A stretch of 64,000 bases of DNA from NCBI RefSeq assembly GCF_000236685.1, contig NC_016633.1:1984001-2048000 (forward strand). Reading direction: 5' to 3'. Position 1 is the first letter of the stretch. Each line of letters opens with the position of its first letter. Below the pieces are notes generated by a model that was given only the letters and a program-made list of their open reading frames with translations, was not told the DNA's origin and did not search any database. The DNA comes from Sphaerochaeta pleomorpha str. Grapes (GTDB lineage Bacteria; Spirochaetota; Spirochaetia; Sphaerochaetales; Sphaerochaetaceae). This document shows, piece by piece, positions 1 through 8,277 of the stretch. Made by a program: the position numbers and the translations under genes.

Positions 1-1172
1 GAACTACCGGTGATATCGAAAGCCAGCCTTTTTTGGAGGCCATCAGGCAAATCGGGCATGAAGTCGGTCAAGGCAATTGCCTGTTCATCCATGTAACTTT
101 GATCCCTTACCTCCGCAGCAGCGGGGAACACAAGAGCAAGCCTACCCAGCACTCGGTAAAGGAACTGATGGCCTCGGGCATTTTCCCCGATATCATCGTC
201 ACGCGCAGCGATGAACCGATCGAACAGGGAATCAAAGACAAGATTGCCCTTTTCTGCAACGTCAAGGAAGATTGCGTAATCGAGAACAAGACCGTTCCCG
301 TCCTCTACCAGGCACCCATTATGCTCAAAGAAGAAAATCTTGACGATATCGTCTGCAGGGAATTGAACCTCAAGACAAAACAACCTGATCTGAAAGAATG
401 GAAAGCAATGCTCAGCCGCATCGAGAAAGCCGACAAATGTGTAAAGATTGCGTTGGTTGGTAAATATATCCAATTGCATGATGCCTATCTCTCTGTCATG
501 GAAGCCCTCAAACATGCCGGCTGGGAGAACGAGAGCCAAGTCGCCATCAAATGGGTCGACTCGGAAAGCGTGACCCCTGACACGGTCTCAATGTTGCTTG
601 CAGATGTACAGGGTATCCTTGTTCCCGGTGGTTTTGGAGACCGCGGTATCGAAGGCAAGATCGAGGCAGCAAGGTTTGCCAGGGAAAACAATATCCCCTA
701 TCTTGGGATTTGCCTGGGAATGCAGATTGCAGTAATCGAGTTTGCCCGGAATATTTTGCATATGGAAGATGCGAACTCCCGTGAATTCAACAAAAAGTCA
801 AAACACACGGTCATTGATTTGATGCCCGACCAGAAGGGAAACATTCCCAAGGGCGGCACCATGCGCCTGGGTTCCTATCCCTGTGCAATAGCTGACGGAA
901 CCCTTATGCAGAAAGCTTACAAACAAGAAGCCATAGACGAACGGCATAGACACCGATACGAATTCAACAACGAGTATCGCACCGAAATGACCGAAGCAGG
1001 TCTGATAATTTCCGGTACCAGTCCTGACGGCAACCTGGTAGAGGCTGTTGAGTTGAAGGATCATCCTTTCTATCTCGGCGTGCAATACCACCCCGAGTTC
1101 AAGAGCCGCCCGAACAGGGCCCATCCGGTATTCAGGGAATTCATCACTGCCTCCTTGAAGACGGTACTGTAG
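1..1172 (+). CDS. pyrG: CTP synthase, C-terminal part (5' truncated by window edge)
   Basis: The reading frame is open from base 3, so the gene begins before the window; 389 codons are visible and roughly the first 140-150 residues of a normal ~535-aa enzyme are missing. CTP synthase makes CTP from UTP, ATP and glutamine in the cytoplasm. The visible part opens inside the synthase domain (GDIESQPFLEAIRQ) and runs into the class-I glutamine amidotransferase domain. That domain carries GGFGDRGIEGK, the nucleophile-elbow motif YLGICLGMQ with the catalytic Cys, and the C-terminal catalytic motif QYHPEFKSRP. It ends normally. The identification is secure; only the upstream context is unknown. Confidence 0.97.
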   Translation, partial: TTGDIESQPFLEAIRQIGHEVGQGNCLFIHVTLIPYLRSSGEHKSKPTQHSVKELMASGIFPDIIVTRSDEPIEQGIKDKIALFCNVKEDCVIENKTVPVLYQAPIMLKEENLDDIVCRELNLKTKQPDLKEWKAMLSRIEKADKCVKIALVGKYIQLHDAYLSVMEALKHAGWENESQVAIKWVDSESVTPDTVSMLLADVQGILVPGGFGDRGIEGKIEAARFARENNIPYLGICLGMQIAVIEFARNILHMEDANSREFNKKSKHTVIDLMPDQKGNIPKGGTMRLGSYPCAIADGTLMQKAYKQEAIDERHRHRYEFNNEYRTEMTEAGLIISGTSPDGNLVEAVELKDHPFYLGVQYHPEFKSRPNRAHPVFREFITASLKTVL

Positions 1173-1183
1173 ATAAAGTTGAA

Positions 1184-1220
1184 AATCTGGATGGATTCTC
1201 AAAAAGGGTCTGTCCAGATT
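1184..1220 (+). other. Inverted repeat downstream of pyrG
   Basis: AATCTGGA at 1184-1191 and TCCAGATT at 1213-1220 form an 8-bp stem with a 21-nt loop just after the pyrG stop. It has no U-tract after it, so it is at best a weak terminator or 3'-end stabilising hairpin. Confidence 0.35.
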
Positions 1221-1280
1221 CCAAAACCCAACAGGGATATCCCTCGGGTAGGTATTCTTGTAGGACGACTCTTGTAATAG

Positions 1281-1309
1281 TTGACAGTTTTCACGCACTG
1301 CAGTAGTTT
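1281..1309 (+). promoter_or_regulatory. Putative sigma-70 promoter of tRNA-Ala
   Basis: A perfect -35 TTGACA (1281-1286) is followed after 17 bp by a weak -10 TAGTTT (1304-1309). This would start transcription a few bases before the tRNA 5' end at 1324. The spacing is canonical but the -10 is poor. Confidence 0.45.
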
Positions 1310-1323
1310 GTCAGTTGAAAGTC

Positions 1324-1396
1324 GGGGCCATAGCTCACCTGGTAGAGCGACTGGTTCGCAATCAGTAGGTAGAGGGTTCGAGTCCCTTTGGCTCCA
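1324..1396 (+). tRNA. tRNA-Ala (anticodon CGC)
   Basis: The sequence folds into a 73-nt cloverleaf. The acceptor stem GGGGCCA/TGGCTCC contains the G3:U70 wobble pair that marks alanine tRNAs. The anticodon stem ACTGG/TCAGT encloses loop TTCGCAA, giving anticodon CGC for the GCG codon. The T arm carries GGTTCGAGTC, and the discriminator base is A at 1396. CCA is not encoded. A terminator hairpin follows within 5 bp. Confidence 0.95.
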
Positions 1397-1400
1397 ACGC

Positions 1401-1431
1401 AGGAACTTCCTTACAGGAGGTTCCTTTTTTT
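1401..1431 (+). terminator. Rho-independent terminator of tRNA-Ala
   Basis: A 10-bp stem (AGGAACTTCC at 1401-1410, GGAGGTTCCT at 1416-1425, one G-T pair) with loop TTACA runs directly into a seven-T tract (1425-1431). Confidence 0.9.
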
Positions 1432-1441
1432 GCATAATAAA

Positions 1442-1460
1442 GCCCTCCGCAACGGAGGGC
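1442..1460. other. Second GC-rich hairpin after the tRNA terminator
   Basis: GCCCTCCG-CAA-CGGAGGGC is a perfect 8-bp stem with a 3-nt loop. It has no T-tract on the plus side. On the minus strand it is followed by TTTATTATGC, so it may act as a weak minus-strand terminator or a boundary element. Confidence 0.5.
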
Positions 1461-1577
1461 CCTCTGGCTACTCTGGGTGTTTCTTCGGTTATTCCCCTTC
1501 TTCGCCACCACAACTATATTCTAGCACTGAAACAGATTGCCGTCAAATAGTTGGGAATAATCAATGTTATTAATATA

Positions 1578-1607
1578 TTGACAATAATGTGTGTCATACA
1601 GTATAAA
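1578..1607 (+). promoter_or_regulatory. padR promoter with overlapping dyad (candidate PadR operator)
   Basis: TTGACA (1578-1583), an 18-bp spacer and TATAAA (1602-1607) form a good promoter 18 bp upstream of the padR start. The -35 overlaps a dyad TGACA-N8-TGTCA (1579-1596). The right half extends to GTGTCATAC, which recurs in the promoter of the CrtO-like gene at 3033-3041. PadR regulators are commonly autoregulatory, so this is a plausible operator; that role is inference. Confidence 0.55.
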
Positions 1608-1624
1608 TAAAACAGAGGGATCCT

Positions 1625-1969
1625 ATGGAAGAAGAACAGTTGATGAACAACCTGCTAACAGAATTGAACAGGGGAACCTTGTCACTTTGCGTACTCAGCC
1701 AGCTGAAAACGCCCCAATACGGATACTCGCTATTGCAAATCCTGAAGGGAAAACAGATCGACATCGAAGCAAATACACTCTATCCGTTACTCAGACGTCT
1801 GGAAACACAGGGATTGCTTGACAGCAGCTGGGACACAAATGAGAGCAGGCCAAGGAAATTCTACCAGCTCAATGAAAAAGGAAAGAACCTTTACGCACTG
1901 CTACTCTCTGAGTGGAAAGAAAATACCATGCATATCTCACAACTTATCAGGGGGAATTCCAATGAATAA
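1625..1969 (+). CDS. PadR family transcriptional regulator
   Basis: This 114-aa protein matches the usual length of small PadR repressors. It carries the winged-helix signature: LNRGTLSLCVLSQL, then YGYSLLQILKG, then ANTLYPLLRRLETQGLLDS, followed by a wing ending RKFYQLNEKGK and a C-terminal dimerisation helix. The start ATG at 1625 has a GAGGGA ribosome site upstream. It overlaps the next gene by 8 bp, the classic PadR plus HAAS-domain membrane protein pairing, so the two are translationally coupled. It probably represses its own promoter, whose -35 lies in a dyad. The ligand is unknown. Confidence 0.9.
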   Translation: MEEEQLMNNLLTELNRGTLSLCVLSQLKTPQYGYSLLQILKGKQIDIEANTLYPLLRRLETQGLLDSSWDTNESRPRKFYQLNEKGKNLYALLLSEWKENTMHISQLIRGNSNE

Positions 1970-2921
1970 TCTCATCAAACGCTATGTTTCGGAAGTAGTA
2001 CGTCATCTAAGTGAAAAAGACCGAAAAGAAGTATCCCTTGAACTGGAAAGCAGTATTCTGGATATGCTTCCCCCAGATTACAGCGAAGCTGATGTTGCAG
2101 AGGTGCTGAACTCGATGGGAGACCCTGGAAAACTTGCCGACACCTACCGGTCTAGGACAAGGTATCTTATCGGGCCCGACAACTTTGACCTGTACCTGTA
2201 CGTATTGAAACTGGTGGCTACGGTTTTAGCCTCTGTTACCATTACAATAAGCCTGATTACCATGTTCTTCAACTCAGAGCCGACGATAGCCTCGATCATC
2301 ACATCAATCATTACCAATACGGCAAGCGCCTTAAGCGGGGCCTTTCTCTGGGTGACCATCACGTTTGCCTTGATTGATTATTTCCAGGTAAAGACAAAGA
2401 ACGATTCATGGTCAGTCAAAGACCTTCCGGAGAGAATGGCCACGGAAAGTCTGGAGATCAAGAAATCCGAAAGCATAGCAGATATCATTGCCTCTGCGGT
2501 TTTCATCGCAATCCTGACAGGAATACTCTACCGCAACCCTGAGGTGTTTGCGGTATTTATCAATGGGCAAAAGACAATCCCGATGTTCCAGGCGGATCTT
2601 ATCAGACCGTACATCCTGATAATGGCAATTCTGATGGCCTTCTCAATGGTAAGGGGAATCGCGAAGATACAAATCGGGCAATGGACTGCAAAACTTTTAG
2701 CAGCCAGCACAGTTCTTGATATTACTGTCACTATATTCCTCATCTATGTGCTGAACCGACACGACTTGGTAAACCCTGCGTTTATCGATTTCATTCCAAA
2801 GGAAATGGGATCGTACGATCGCCTCACCACCCTTGCCTCGATATTTCTGGTAGCAATAACGTTGCTGGGTGCAGGAGGCACTATTTTAAAGGTGCTAAGG
2901 AATTCCAAAAAAGAAATATAG
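1962..2921 (+). CDS. HAAS-domain integral membrane protein, partner of PadR
   Basis: I place the start at ATG 1962, preceded by AGGGGGA and overlapping the padR stop, giving 319 aa. The first ~75 residues are a HAAS-type alpha-helical domain (IKRYVSEVVRHLSEKDRKEV, then VLNSMGDPGKLADTYR and RYLIGP). This domain is habitually encoded directly after padR. The rest holds about six hydrophobic segments separated by short polar loops, including a charged cytoplasmic stretch near residues 145-175. HAAS proteins are thought to be signalling or permease-like partners of PadR; the function here is unknown. Membrane location is clear from hydropathy. Confidence 0.8.
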   Translation: MNNLIKRYVSEVVRHLSEKDRKEVSLELESSILDMLPPDYSEADVAEVLNSMGDPGKLADTYRSRTRYLIGPDNFDLYLYVLKLVATVLASVTITISLITMFFNSEPTIASIITSIITNTASALSGAFLWVTITFALIDYFQVKTKNDSWSVKDLPERMATESLEIKKSESIADIIASAVFIAILTGILYRNPEVFAVFINGQKTIPMFQADLIRPYILIMAILMAFSMVRGIAKIQIGQWTAKLLAASTVLDITVTIFLIYVLNRHDLVNPAFIDFIPKEMGSYDRLTTLASIFLVAITLLGAGGTILKVLRNSKKEI

Positions 2922-3013
2922 ATGCTTGATCCTGAATATCCGCAATGTATCCCTGTTGGGTAAATCAGGAGAGTTGTCTCAGAGCAAAGTCTTTCCTACT
3001 AACTTTTTGTATT

Positions 3014-3042
3014 TTGACATATTTAATATATAGTGTCATACT
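3014..3042 (+). promoter_or_regulatory. Promoter of the CrtO-like gene with a dyad resembling the padR operator
   Basis: TTGACA (3014-3019) with a 17-bp spacer to CATACT (3037-3042) forms a promoter just upstream of the start at 3065. The same segment holds the dyad TGACA-N14-TGTCA (3015-3038), and its right half GTGTCATAC (3033-3041) is identical to the half-site at padR. The shared half-site suggests co-regulation by the PadR protein, although the spacer differs (14 versus 8). Confidence 0.5.
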
Positions 3043-3064
3043 TAAACCAAGTGGGGGGAAAACC

Positions 3065-3568
3065 ATGGATATAAACCCTGGGAAATTTGCCGCTGCTCTT
3101 GTTATGAGCCAGATTGTTGCATCGGTAGTAGTAGACCATCTCTGCAAAGAGTCCCTTCAGGTACTCAGAAAGAAATTGAAGAGTTACCAGTGGGAACAAA
3201 ACGGACAAATTTACCAACAGTATCTCCATATCAAGAGCTGGAAGAGCCGGGTACCTGAAATAGGGGACCAATTCTGCAAAGCCCACCTGCAGGAATCGTC
3301 ACAAGAATATCTTAGCCTATTCGTACTTGAGACTGTGAGGGCAGAGCTCTGCCATGAGATTGCCCTGTTTTTGGCAATTCCCCTCATTCTCAACGCAGAC
3401 CTGGCATATGCCAACTGGGCCATACTCTACTGCCTGCTGGCAAATATTCCCTTTATCATGATCCAACGCTATAACAGGCCGAGACTGGAAAAAATTATAG
3501 CCAGGAAAGTAAGGGAGAATACCGAACCGGCAATTTCCCAGAATTCATCCCCTATCCTTATACGCTAG
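3065..3568 (+). CDS. CrtO-like integral membrane acyltransferase family protein
   Basis: The start is ATG 3065 behind a strong GGGGGG ribosome site, giving 167 aa. The protein resembles the glycosyl-4,4'-diaponeurosporenoate acyltransferase (CrtO) family. It has an IKSWKSRVPE motif near residue 58, a conserved TVRAELCHEIALFLAIPL segment, and a C-terminal NIPFIMIQRYNRPRLEK motif. An N-terminal hydrophobic helix and one or two later membrane segments are visible. In staphylococci CrtO acylates a glycosylated carotenoid. No other carotenoid gene is visible here, so the acceptor is unknown and could be another glycolipid. Its stop lies 1 bp from the stop of the convergent DUF4954 gene. Confidence 0.65.
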   Translation: MDINPGKFAAALVMSQIVASVVVDHLCKESLQVLRKKLKSYQWEQNGQIYQQYLHIKSWKSRVPEIGDQFCKAHLQESSQEYLSLFVLETVRAELCHEIALFLAIPLILNADLAYANWAILYCLLANIPFIMIQRYNRPRLEKIIARKVRENTEPAISQNSSPILIR

Positions 3569-3569
3569 T

Positions 3570-5762
3570 TTAAAAAACAACCGAACGAACTTCTTCGATA
3601 ATTTGCTGGCTGATCTGCTTCGACTCCATTACAAAGGGGTTGTCATCTAGACACCCCAGAACAGCATCCCTCTCTGCATGATTTCGGTAGGTACTTTCCC
3701 GGAATTTGTTGTTAAAATCCTTTTCCTTGGTTTTGAACACTTGTTCCTCGATATAGGACCTTGTCTTCACCACTTTTTCCACCAACAGGGGCCAAGTCTC
3801 TGCATCAAGGAGAGTGAGACCCAGGACCTGCTTTAAAACACCAAGACCATTGAGAGCCTTATCCCTTGCATAGTCACAGAACCAAGTTTCATAGGCCTGG
3901 TGAACAGCATCCCAAGAAGTTATCGCCCCTTCCCTGACCTGGGTTTTCAGCGCCTCTACCTTTCTTTCGGGAACGAGCTGGCCACCGAGGTTCAGCCAAG
4001 GCTCGAGAAGCTCTCCCGCTTCCATCTGGAAATCTGAAACTGTGCAATGAGTCTGATGGCACCAGTTGCTGACAGCTATTGTTCCATAAAAAAGCAACAT
4101 GTCGGTATAGGAGCGGTAGGCTTCAACGGGTTTAAGGATTTCCATCGGCTCACTGCCATTTTCCAAAGAATCGGCAGTAACCCTTATGCTGGAAACCATG
4201 TTCCCCTGGGTCTGCAACAACAGCCTGCCTTGTTCGGCCAGTTGGGCTGGAGTATACAACAGGGCATCCCCTACTTGACGGTTCCAGCTTTCGGCTGTCC
4301 AAATCTGAATCAGCCTACGTGCCTCCAAAATCTCCATGCTAGTATCGGGGGCAAGGTAATCGGTCTCAATGTGCTGTCGGATAACTTTCCGTTTGTCCCT
4401 CTTGCGGTATTTATAACTGTTTCTTTCCAAGGCATACAGATTATACATCCACCAATAGGCTGGCATGATGACACGACGATCCTCTTTGTTATTCGCACTC
4501 AACAGGCTGAACGGAAGGGGTATATTCAATTCATAGGGATAATTCCCCTTGGCTATCAAGACATAACTGGCAAATTTGCAGTCGTATTTGAGTGTACTCG
4601 AAAGGGCTGGCCAGAACCCGCGCCCTGCCACCAGCTCTCCATCGGCACCCCTGCTATTATGGTTTGAACCAATATTAGCCCCTGCGGCCATATTGGACTG
4701 GCCCTTGATAAGGCTTGCAATGAGGAATGAGTTGTTATGGTGCTGCTCATGCCCTGGGAAAACCAGGTTACTGAGCATCTCGCAGCAACTTACTGTCGAA
4801 TTGTCACCCAGGATGGAATGGATCAGACGGGCTCCGTATTTAAGATTGCAGTTGTCACCCATAATGAAACGAATTGCTTTGCATCCATAGAAAACCCTGC
4901 TCCCGGCACCGATAATGCCGTTTACCAGTTCAACGCCTTCCCCAAGCTGAACAGGCTCTGCAAGTGTTGACCGAAGGGTCAGGTTCTTGAGTTTATTGGC
5001 TCCCTTGATATAGGAACCTTCGCCAATCCAGACATCCTTGATCGTATCGCACGATTTGATCACTGATTGCTGGCCAACAAAACCATACCAGCCCCTTTTC
5101 TTGTCATATTCTGCATCGGTCATGGCCTGGAAACGCTCCATCAAAGCACTATCGTCTCGATAGGTTCCCCAAATCCAGGCATCGCTGCAGCGCATGTCGG
5201 AAAAGGGATAGACAGTACGGCCTCCCGCCTCGTTCATGATGTCGATGGTAACCCGTACAGAGGGATCCTCCCCCTCTTTCACGATTCCGTTTCCGAATTT
5301 TGCATGGTTGGTAGCAAGCATCTCACCGATCCTATAGAGAATGACATTGCATTCGATGATATAGTGGCTCAAGTAAGAGCAGTCGAAAACTGCACATCCA
5401 TCACCTATATCACAGGAAATGATACGGCTGTTGCTGATTCCTACCGGGACGGAAAAGTCATGGAAACTCACAACCTTCTTTTCCATTTTCCCCAACCTGA
5501 CCAATCCAAAAAACTCGGAATTCTTTATCAGACTTGGGTCGAAAGGATCTGTAACAAGTAAATCTGACCAGTTCTGGCAGCTGTTGAGGTTCTGTTTCAA
5601 AACAAGGATTTCCTCTTCTTTCAATTGACGCCAGAGAGAGGAGGATGCAGATACCTGTCGGTTTCTCAGATAATATTCATCTTCCCCTTTGGGAAGAAAG
5701 GTCCCTGCTATGAAACCATAGCCAAATTTCTTGCTGTCGAGAAGATTTACGGTGTTTTCCAT
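3570..5762 (-). CDS. DUF4954 family protein with left-handed beta-helix repeats
   Basis: This 730-aa protein matches the DUF4954 family, seen mainly in Spirochaetes and Bacteroidetes. From about residue 95 to 330 it contains imperfect hexapeptide-like repeats of the left-handed beta-helix type, such as SNSRIISCDIGDGCAVFDCS, VWIGEGSYIKGANKLKN and GARLIHSILGDNSTVSC. These resemble sugar-nucleotide acyl- and nucleotidyltransferases. A conserved block rich in N, H and G follows (FPGHEQHHNNSFLIASLIKG, then AAGANIGSNHNSR). The C-terminal ~300 residues are helical. No catalytic activity has been established for the family that I can name. There is no signal peptide, so it is probably cytoplasmic. 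It appears monocistronic. Confidence 0.8.
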   Translation of the reverse strand: MENTVNLLDSKKFGYGFIAGTFLPKGEDEYYLRNRQVSASSSLWRQLKEEEILVLKQNLNSCQNWSDLLVTDPFDPSLIKNSEFFGLVRLGKMEKKVVSFHDFSVPVGISNSRIISCDIGDGCAVFDCSYLSHYIIECNVILYRIGEMLATNHAKFGNGIVKEGEDPSVRVTIDIMNEAGGRTVYPFSDMRCSDAWIWGTYRDDSALMERFQAMTDAEYDKKRGWYGFVGQQSVIKSCDTIKDVWIGEGSYIKGANKLKNLTLRSTLAEPVQLGEGVELVNGIIGAGSRVFYGCKAIRFIMGDNCNLKYGARLIHSILGDNSTVSCCEMLSNLVFPGHEQHHNNSFLIASLIKGQSNMAAGANIGSNHNSRGADGELVAGRGFWPALSSTLKYDCKFASYVLIAKGNYPYELNIPLPFSLLSANNKEDRRVIMPAYWWMYNLYALERNSYKYRKRDKRKVIRQHIETDYLAPDTSMEILEARRLIQIWTAESWNRQVGDALLYTPAQLAEQGRLLLQTQGNMVSSIRVTADSLENGSEPMEILKPVEAYRSYTDMLLFYGTIAVSNWCHQTHCTVSDFQMEAGELLEPWLNLGGQLVPERKVEALKTQVREGAITSWDAVHQAYETWFCDYARDKALNGLGVLKQVLGLTLLDAETWPLLVEKVVKTRSYIEEQVFKTKEKDFNNKFRESTYRNHAERDAVLGCLDDNPFVMESKQISQQIIEEVRSVVF

Positions 5763-6016
5763 TGCAAAAGTATAGCAACTGCATCAATTCTGTTCAATCT
5801 AAATTACCTTGAGCAATAAAAAACTCGTGCCTAAAACAATTGCCCTTACAGAAACCAAGAATCAAATGATACGGTAAAACTCATAGTAAAAAGTGTATAC
5901 CAATTCATCTAACAGTTGAATTCTAAACAAAATAGCAGTTTTCATACAGTTGTTGGATGCGTATCTTCATGGTAGGCTTTACAAGTAAGATCCAGAAAAG
6001 GGGAGGAAAAAGCCAA

Positions 6017-7042
6017 ATGGCCAGAAAAAGAAGCATGCTTGTTCTTGCATTATTCATGGTTGCTTTTTCCTTGGTTGCCTCCGGGAAGTCAGAAAACACT
6101 GGATTCCCCTATGATAAACGCAAGGTAATCACGGTCTACACCCCCCATGAGCAACAGCCAATGACAGCCGCGGTGAAAGAATTTCAGGAAACCAGTGGAA
6201 TTACAGTGCATATACTCTCTGCAGGGACAGGGTCCCTTCTGGAAAGGATACAGAACGAACAAAGAAACGGAAACAACCAATGTGATGTCTTTTGGGGCGG
6301 CGGTGCAGAATCGATAGAGGCCAATTCCGATTTATTCGAACCCTACATTTCACGGTTTGACTCTTTAGTCCCTGAAAACAGCAAAGACCCAAAGCACCGA
6401 TGGATAGGGGAATCCCCCTCCCCTGTAATCATTGCCTATAATACAAAATTACTTTCCCCCCAGGAAATACCTCTCGGCTGGAAAGACCTGCTTGACCCCA
6501 AATGGAAAGGTAAAATCGCTTTTGCAGACCCAGAGCATTCAGGGTCAGCCTATACCTTGCTCAATACCATGCTTAACGCCATGGGAGGAGAGGAAGGCGG
6601 CGGCTGGGAATATCTGGAACAACTTGTAGCCAATCTTGATGGGAACCTTCTTGCCAATTCATCGGAGGCCTACCTATTAGTGGAAACCGGGGAATATTAT
6701 ATTGGGCTCTCTCAGGAAAAGTCGATACAGACAGCTATAAACGGTGGAGCAAACCTAGCAATTGCCTATCCGGTCGAGGGAACTTCTGCGGTTCCTGATG
6801 CCATAGCAGTGGTGAAGGGTTGCAGCAATCCCGATGGCGCTTATGATTTTATCGACTTTATACTCGGCGAGGCAAACCAGAATATGATGAGCAACCTGTT
6901 CAACAGGAGACCCATCAGAGCGGACCTGCAACCTCCTCCGGGATTACCCCCGATACAAGCCATCCCCTTGATAGACTATGATCTCTATCAGGCGTCCATA
7001 TACAAGGCAAAAATTCTGGAACGCTGGCGCAGTATCCTCTGA
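6017..7042 (+). CDS. ABC transporter substrate-binding protein (AfuA/Fbp-like), paralogue 1
   Basis: The start at ATG 6017 follows GGGAGGAAAAAGCC; 341 aa. An N-terminal signal peptide (LVLALFMVAFSLVAS) without a lipobox precedes a mature periplasmic binding protein of the type-2 fold used by ferric, phosphonate and sugar-phosphate importers (AfuA/FbpA-like). Landmarks are ITVYTPHE, CDVFWGGGAES, KWKGKIAFADP and VEGTSAVPDAIAVVKG. It is a close paralogue of the next gene and probably arose by tandem duplication. The 250-bp upstream region holds a small dyad (AATTCA at 5902-5907, TGAATT at 5917-5922) but no clear promoter. The substrate cannot be read from sequence. Confidence 0.85.
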   Translation: MARKRSMLVLALFMVAFSLVASGKSENTGFPYDKRKVITVYTPHEQQPMTAAVKEFQETSGITVHILSAGTGSLLERIQNEQRNGNNQCDVFWGGGAESIEANSDLFEPYISRFDSLVPENSKDPKHRWIGESPSPVIIAYNTKLLSPQEIPLGWKDLLDPKWKGKIAFADPEHSGSAYTLLNTMLNAMGGEEGGGWEYLEQLVANLDGNLLANSSEAYLLVETGEYYIGLSQEKSIQTAINGGANLAIAYPVEGTSAVPDAIAVVKGCSNPDGAYDFIDFILGEANQNMMSNLFNRRPIRADLQPPPGLPPIQAIPLIDYDLYQASIYKAKILERWRSIL

Positions 7043-7166
7043 TACATTCCTTCAATCTATTTAAAAAAACAAAGATTCAATCCAGAGAACCTTCATGGGC
7101 GTGTCGAAACAAATCAGAGTTTTGCCTGTCCATGGTGTAGAACATATAATCACTAGGAGGATTTTC

Positions 7167-8186
7167 ATGAAAAAAGTACTTGCTTTGGTACTCTTGGTAG
7201 GCATTACCTCAATGGTATTTGCTTCAGGAACCCAAGAGACAACGGTCACCCCTGAGAAAAAGGGATCGGTTACGGTCTATTGCCCTCACGAAGCAGGACC
7301 GCTAAATGCCGGTGTCCAGGCTTTTGAGGAAGCTACCGGAATTACCGTAGATGTCGTAGCTGCAGGATCGGGAGAATTGCTCAAAAGAATCGAGGCAGAA
7401 TCGAACAACCCCCTGTGCGACGTTTTCTGGGGAGGCGGCGCAGAGTCTGCAGCAGCCTATTCGGAATATTTTGACTCATTTGTCTCTGAGTATGATTCAT
7501 TCATCCCTGAGACGGCAAAAGCCCAGAATGATAAATGGATCGGGGAATCCCCTGTTCCTGTGGTAATTATGTATAACAAATCCTTGGTTAGCGAACAGGA
7601 TGCCCCCAAGGGTTGGGAAGACTTGCTTGACCCCAAATGGAAAGGAAAGATTGCCTTTGCAGACCCGGCCAAGTCAGGTTCCGCTTATACCTTGCTCTGC
7701 ACAATGATTACAGCTTTCGGAAGGGATAATGGAAAAGGCTGGGATTTTGTAAAGAAACTGGTAGCGAACCTTGACGGCAAAATCCAGGGAAGCTCATCCA
7801 ATTCCTACAAGCTTGTTGCCGACGGTGAATATTATATTGGGTTGACCCAGGAGAAATCCGTGCAGACTTATTTGCTTGCAGGTGCCAATGTCGGCATGGT
7901 ATATGCCAAGGAAGGAACTTCCGCCGTTCCCGATTCAATTGCAATCGTAAAAAACAGCAAGAATCCGGAAAATGCCAGAATTTTCGTCAACTACATGCTG
8001 GGAAAAGAAAACCAAGACATGATGAGCAAGAATTTCAACAGAAGGCCAGCCCGAAAAGACTTGGAGCCACCAAAGGGTTTGATTGCAATGGCTGATATCA
8101 ATCTGGTGGATTATGACTTCCTTTGGGCTTCACAGAACAAAGGTGAAATCATCAACTCATGGAAGGATATTGTAGTAGGCAGATAA
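7167..8186 (+). CDS. ABC transporter substrate-binding protein (AfuA/Fbp-like), paralogue 2
   Basis: The start at ATG 7167 follows a textbook AGGAGG, which is stronger than that of paralogue 1; 339 aa. The signal peptide MKKVLALVLLVGITSMVFAS is followed by a mature domain with VTVYCPHE, CDVFWGGGAES, KWIGESPVPVV and GWEDLLDPKWKGKIAFADP. These motifs are nearly identical to those in the preceding gene. It lies 124 bp after paralogue 1 and is followed by a stem-loop and then the ATPase gene, so it is probably the main binding protein of this importer. Ferric iron, phosphonate or a sugar phosphate are all possible substrates. Confidence 0.88.
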   Translation: MKKVLALVLLVGITSMVFASGTQETTVTPEKKGSVTVYCPHEAGPLNAGVQAFEEATGITVDVVAAGSGELLKRIEAESNNPLCDVFWGGGAESAAAYSEYFDSFVSEYDSFIPETAKAQNDKWIGESPVPVVIMYNKSLVSEQDAPKGWEDLLDPKWKGKIAFADPAKSGSAYTLLCTMITAFGRDNGKGWDFVKKLVANLDGKIQGSSSNSYKLVADGEYYIGLTQEKSVQTYLLAGANVGMVYAKEGTSAVPDSIAIVKNSKNPENARIFVNYMLGKENQDMMSKNFNRRPARKDLEPPKGLIAMADINLVDYDFLWASQNKGEIINSWKDIVVGR

Positions 8187-8218
8187 CTGCCTGCACGATT
8201 CTCAAGATTGACACGGCA

Positions 8219-8253
8219 TCCAGGGAAAGGGGTCAGACAATCCCTTCCCTGGA
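8219..8253 (+). terminator. Intercistronic stem-loop after the binding-protein gene
   Basis: TCCAGGGAAAGGG (8219-8231) pairs with CCCTTCCCTGGA (8242-8253), giving 12 bp with one bulged A. No U-tract follows. Such hairpins between binding-protein and membrane-component genes typically attenuate transcription or stabilise the upstream message. Confidence 0.7.
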
Positions 8254-8277
8254 CGTTGCCAGCTATAAGGAACCGGT

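Noticed and set aside
1184-1220. Riboswitch or small RNA between pyrG and tRNA-Ala
   Set aside because: Only a single 8-bp stem is visible, with no conserved motif, promoter or terminator of its own.
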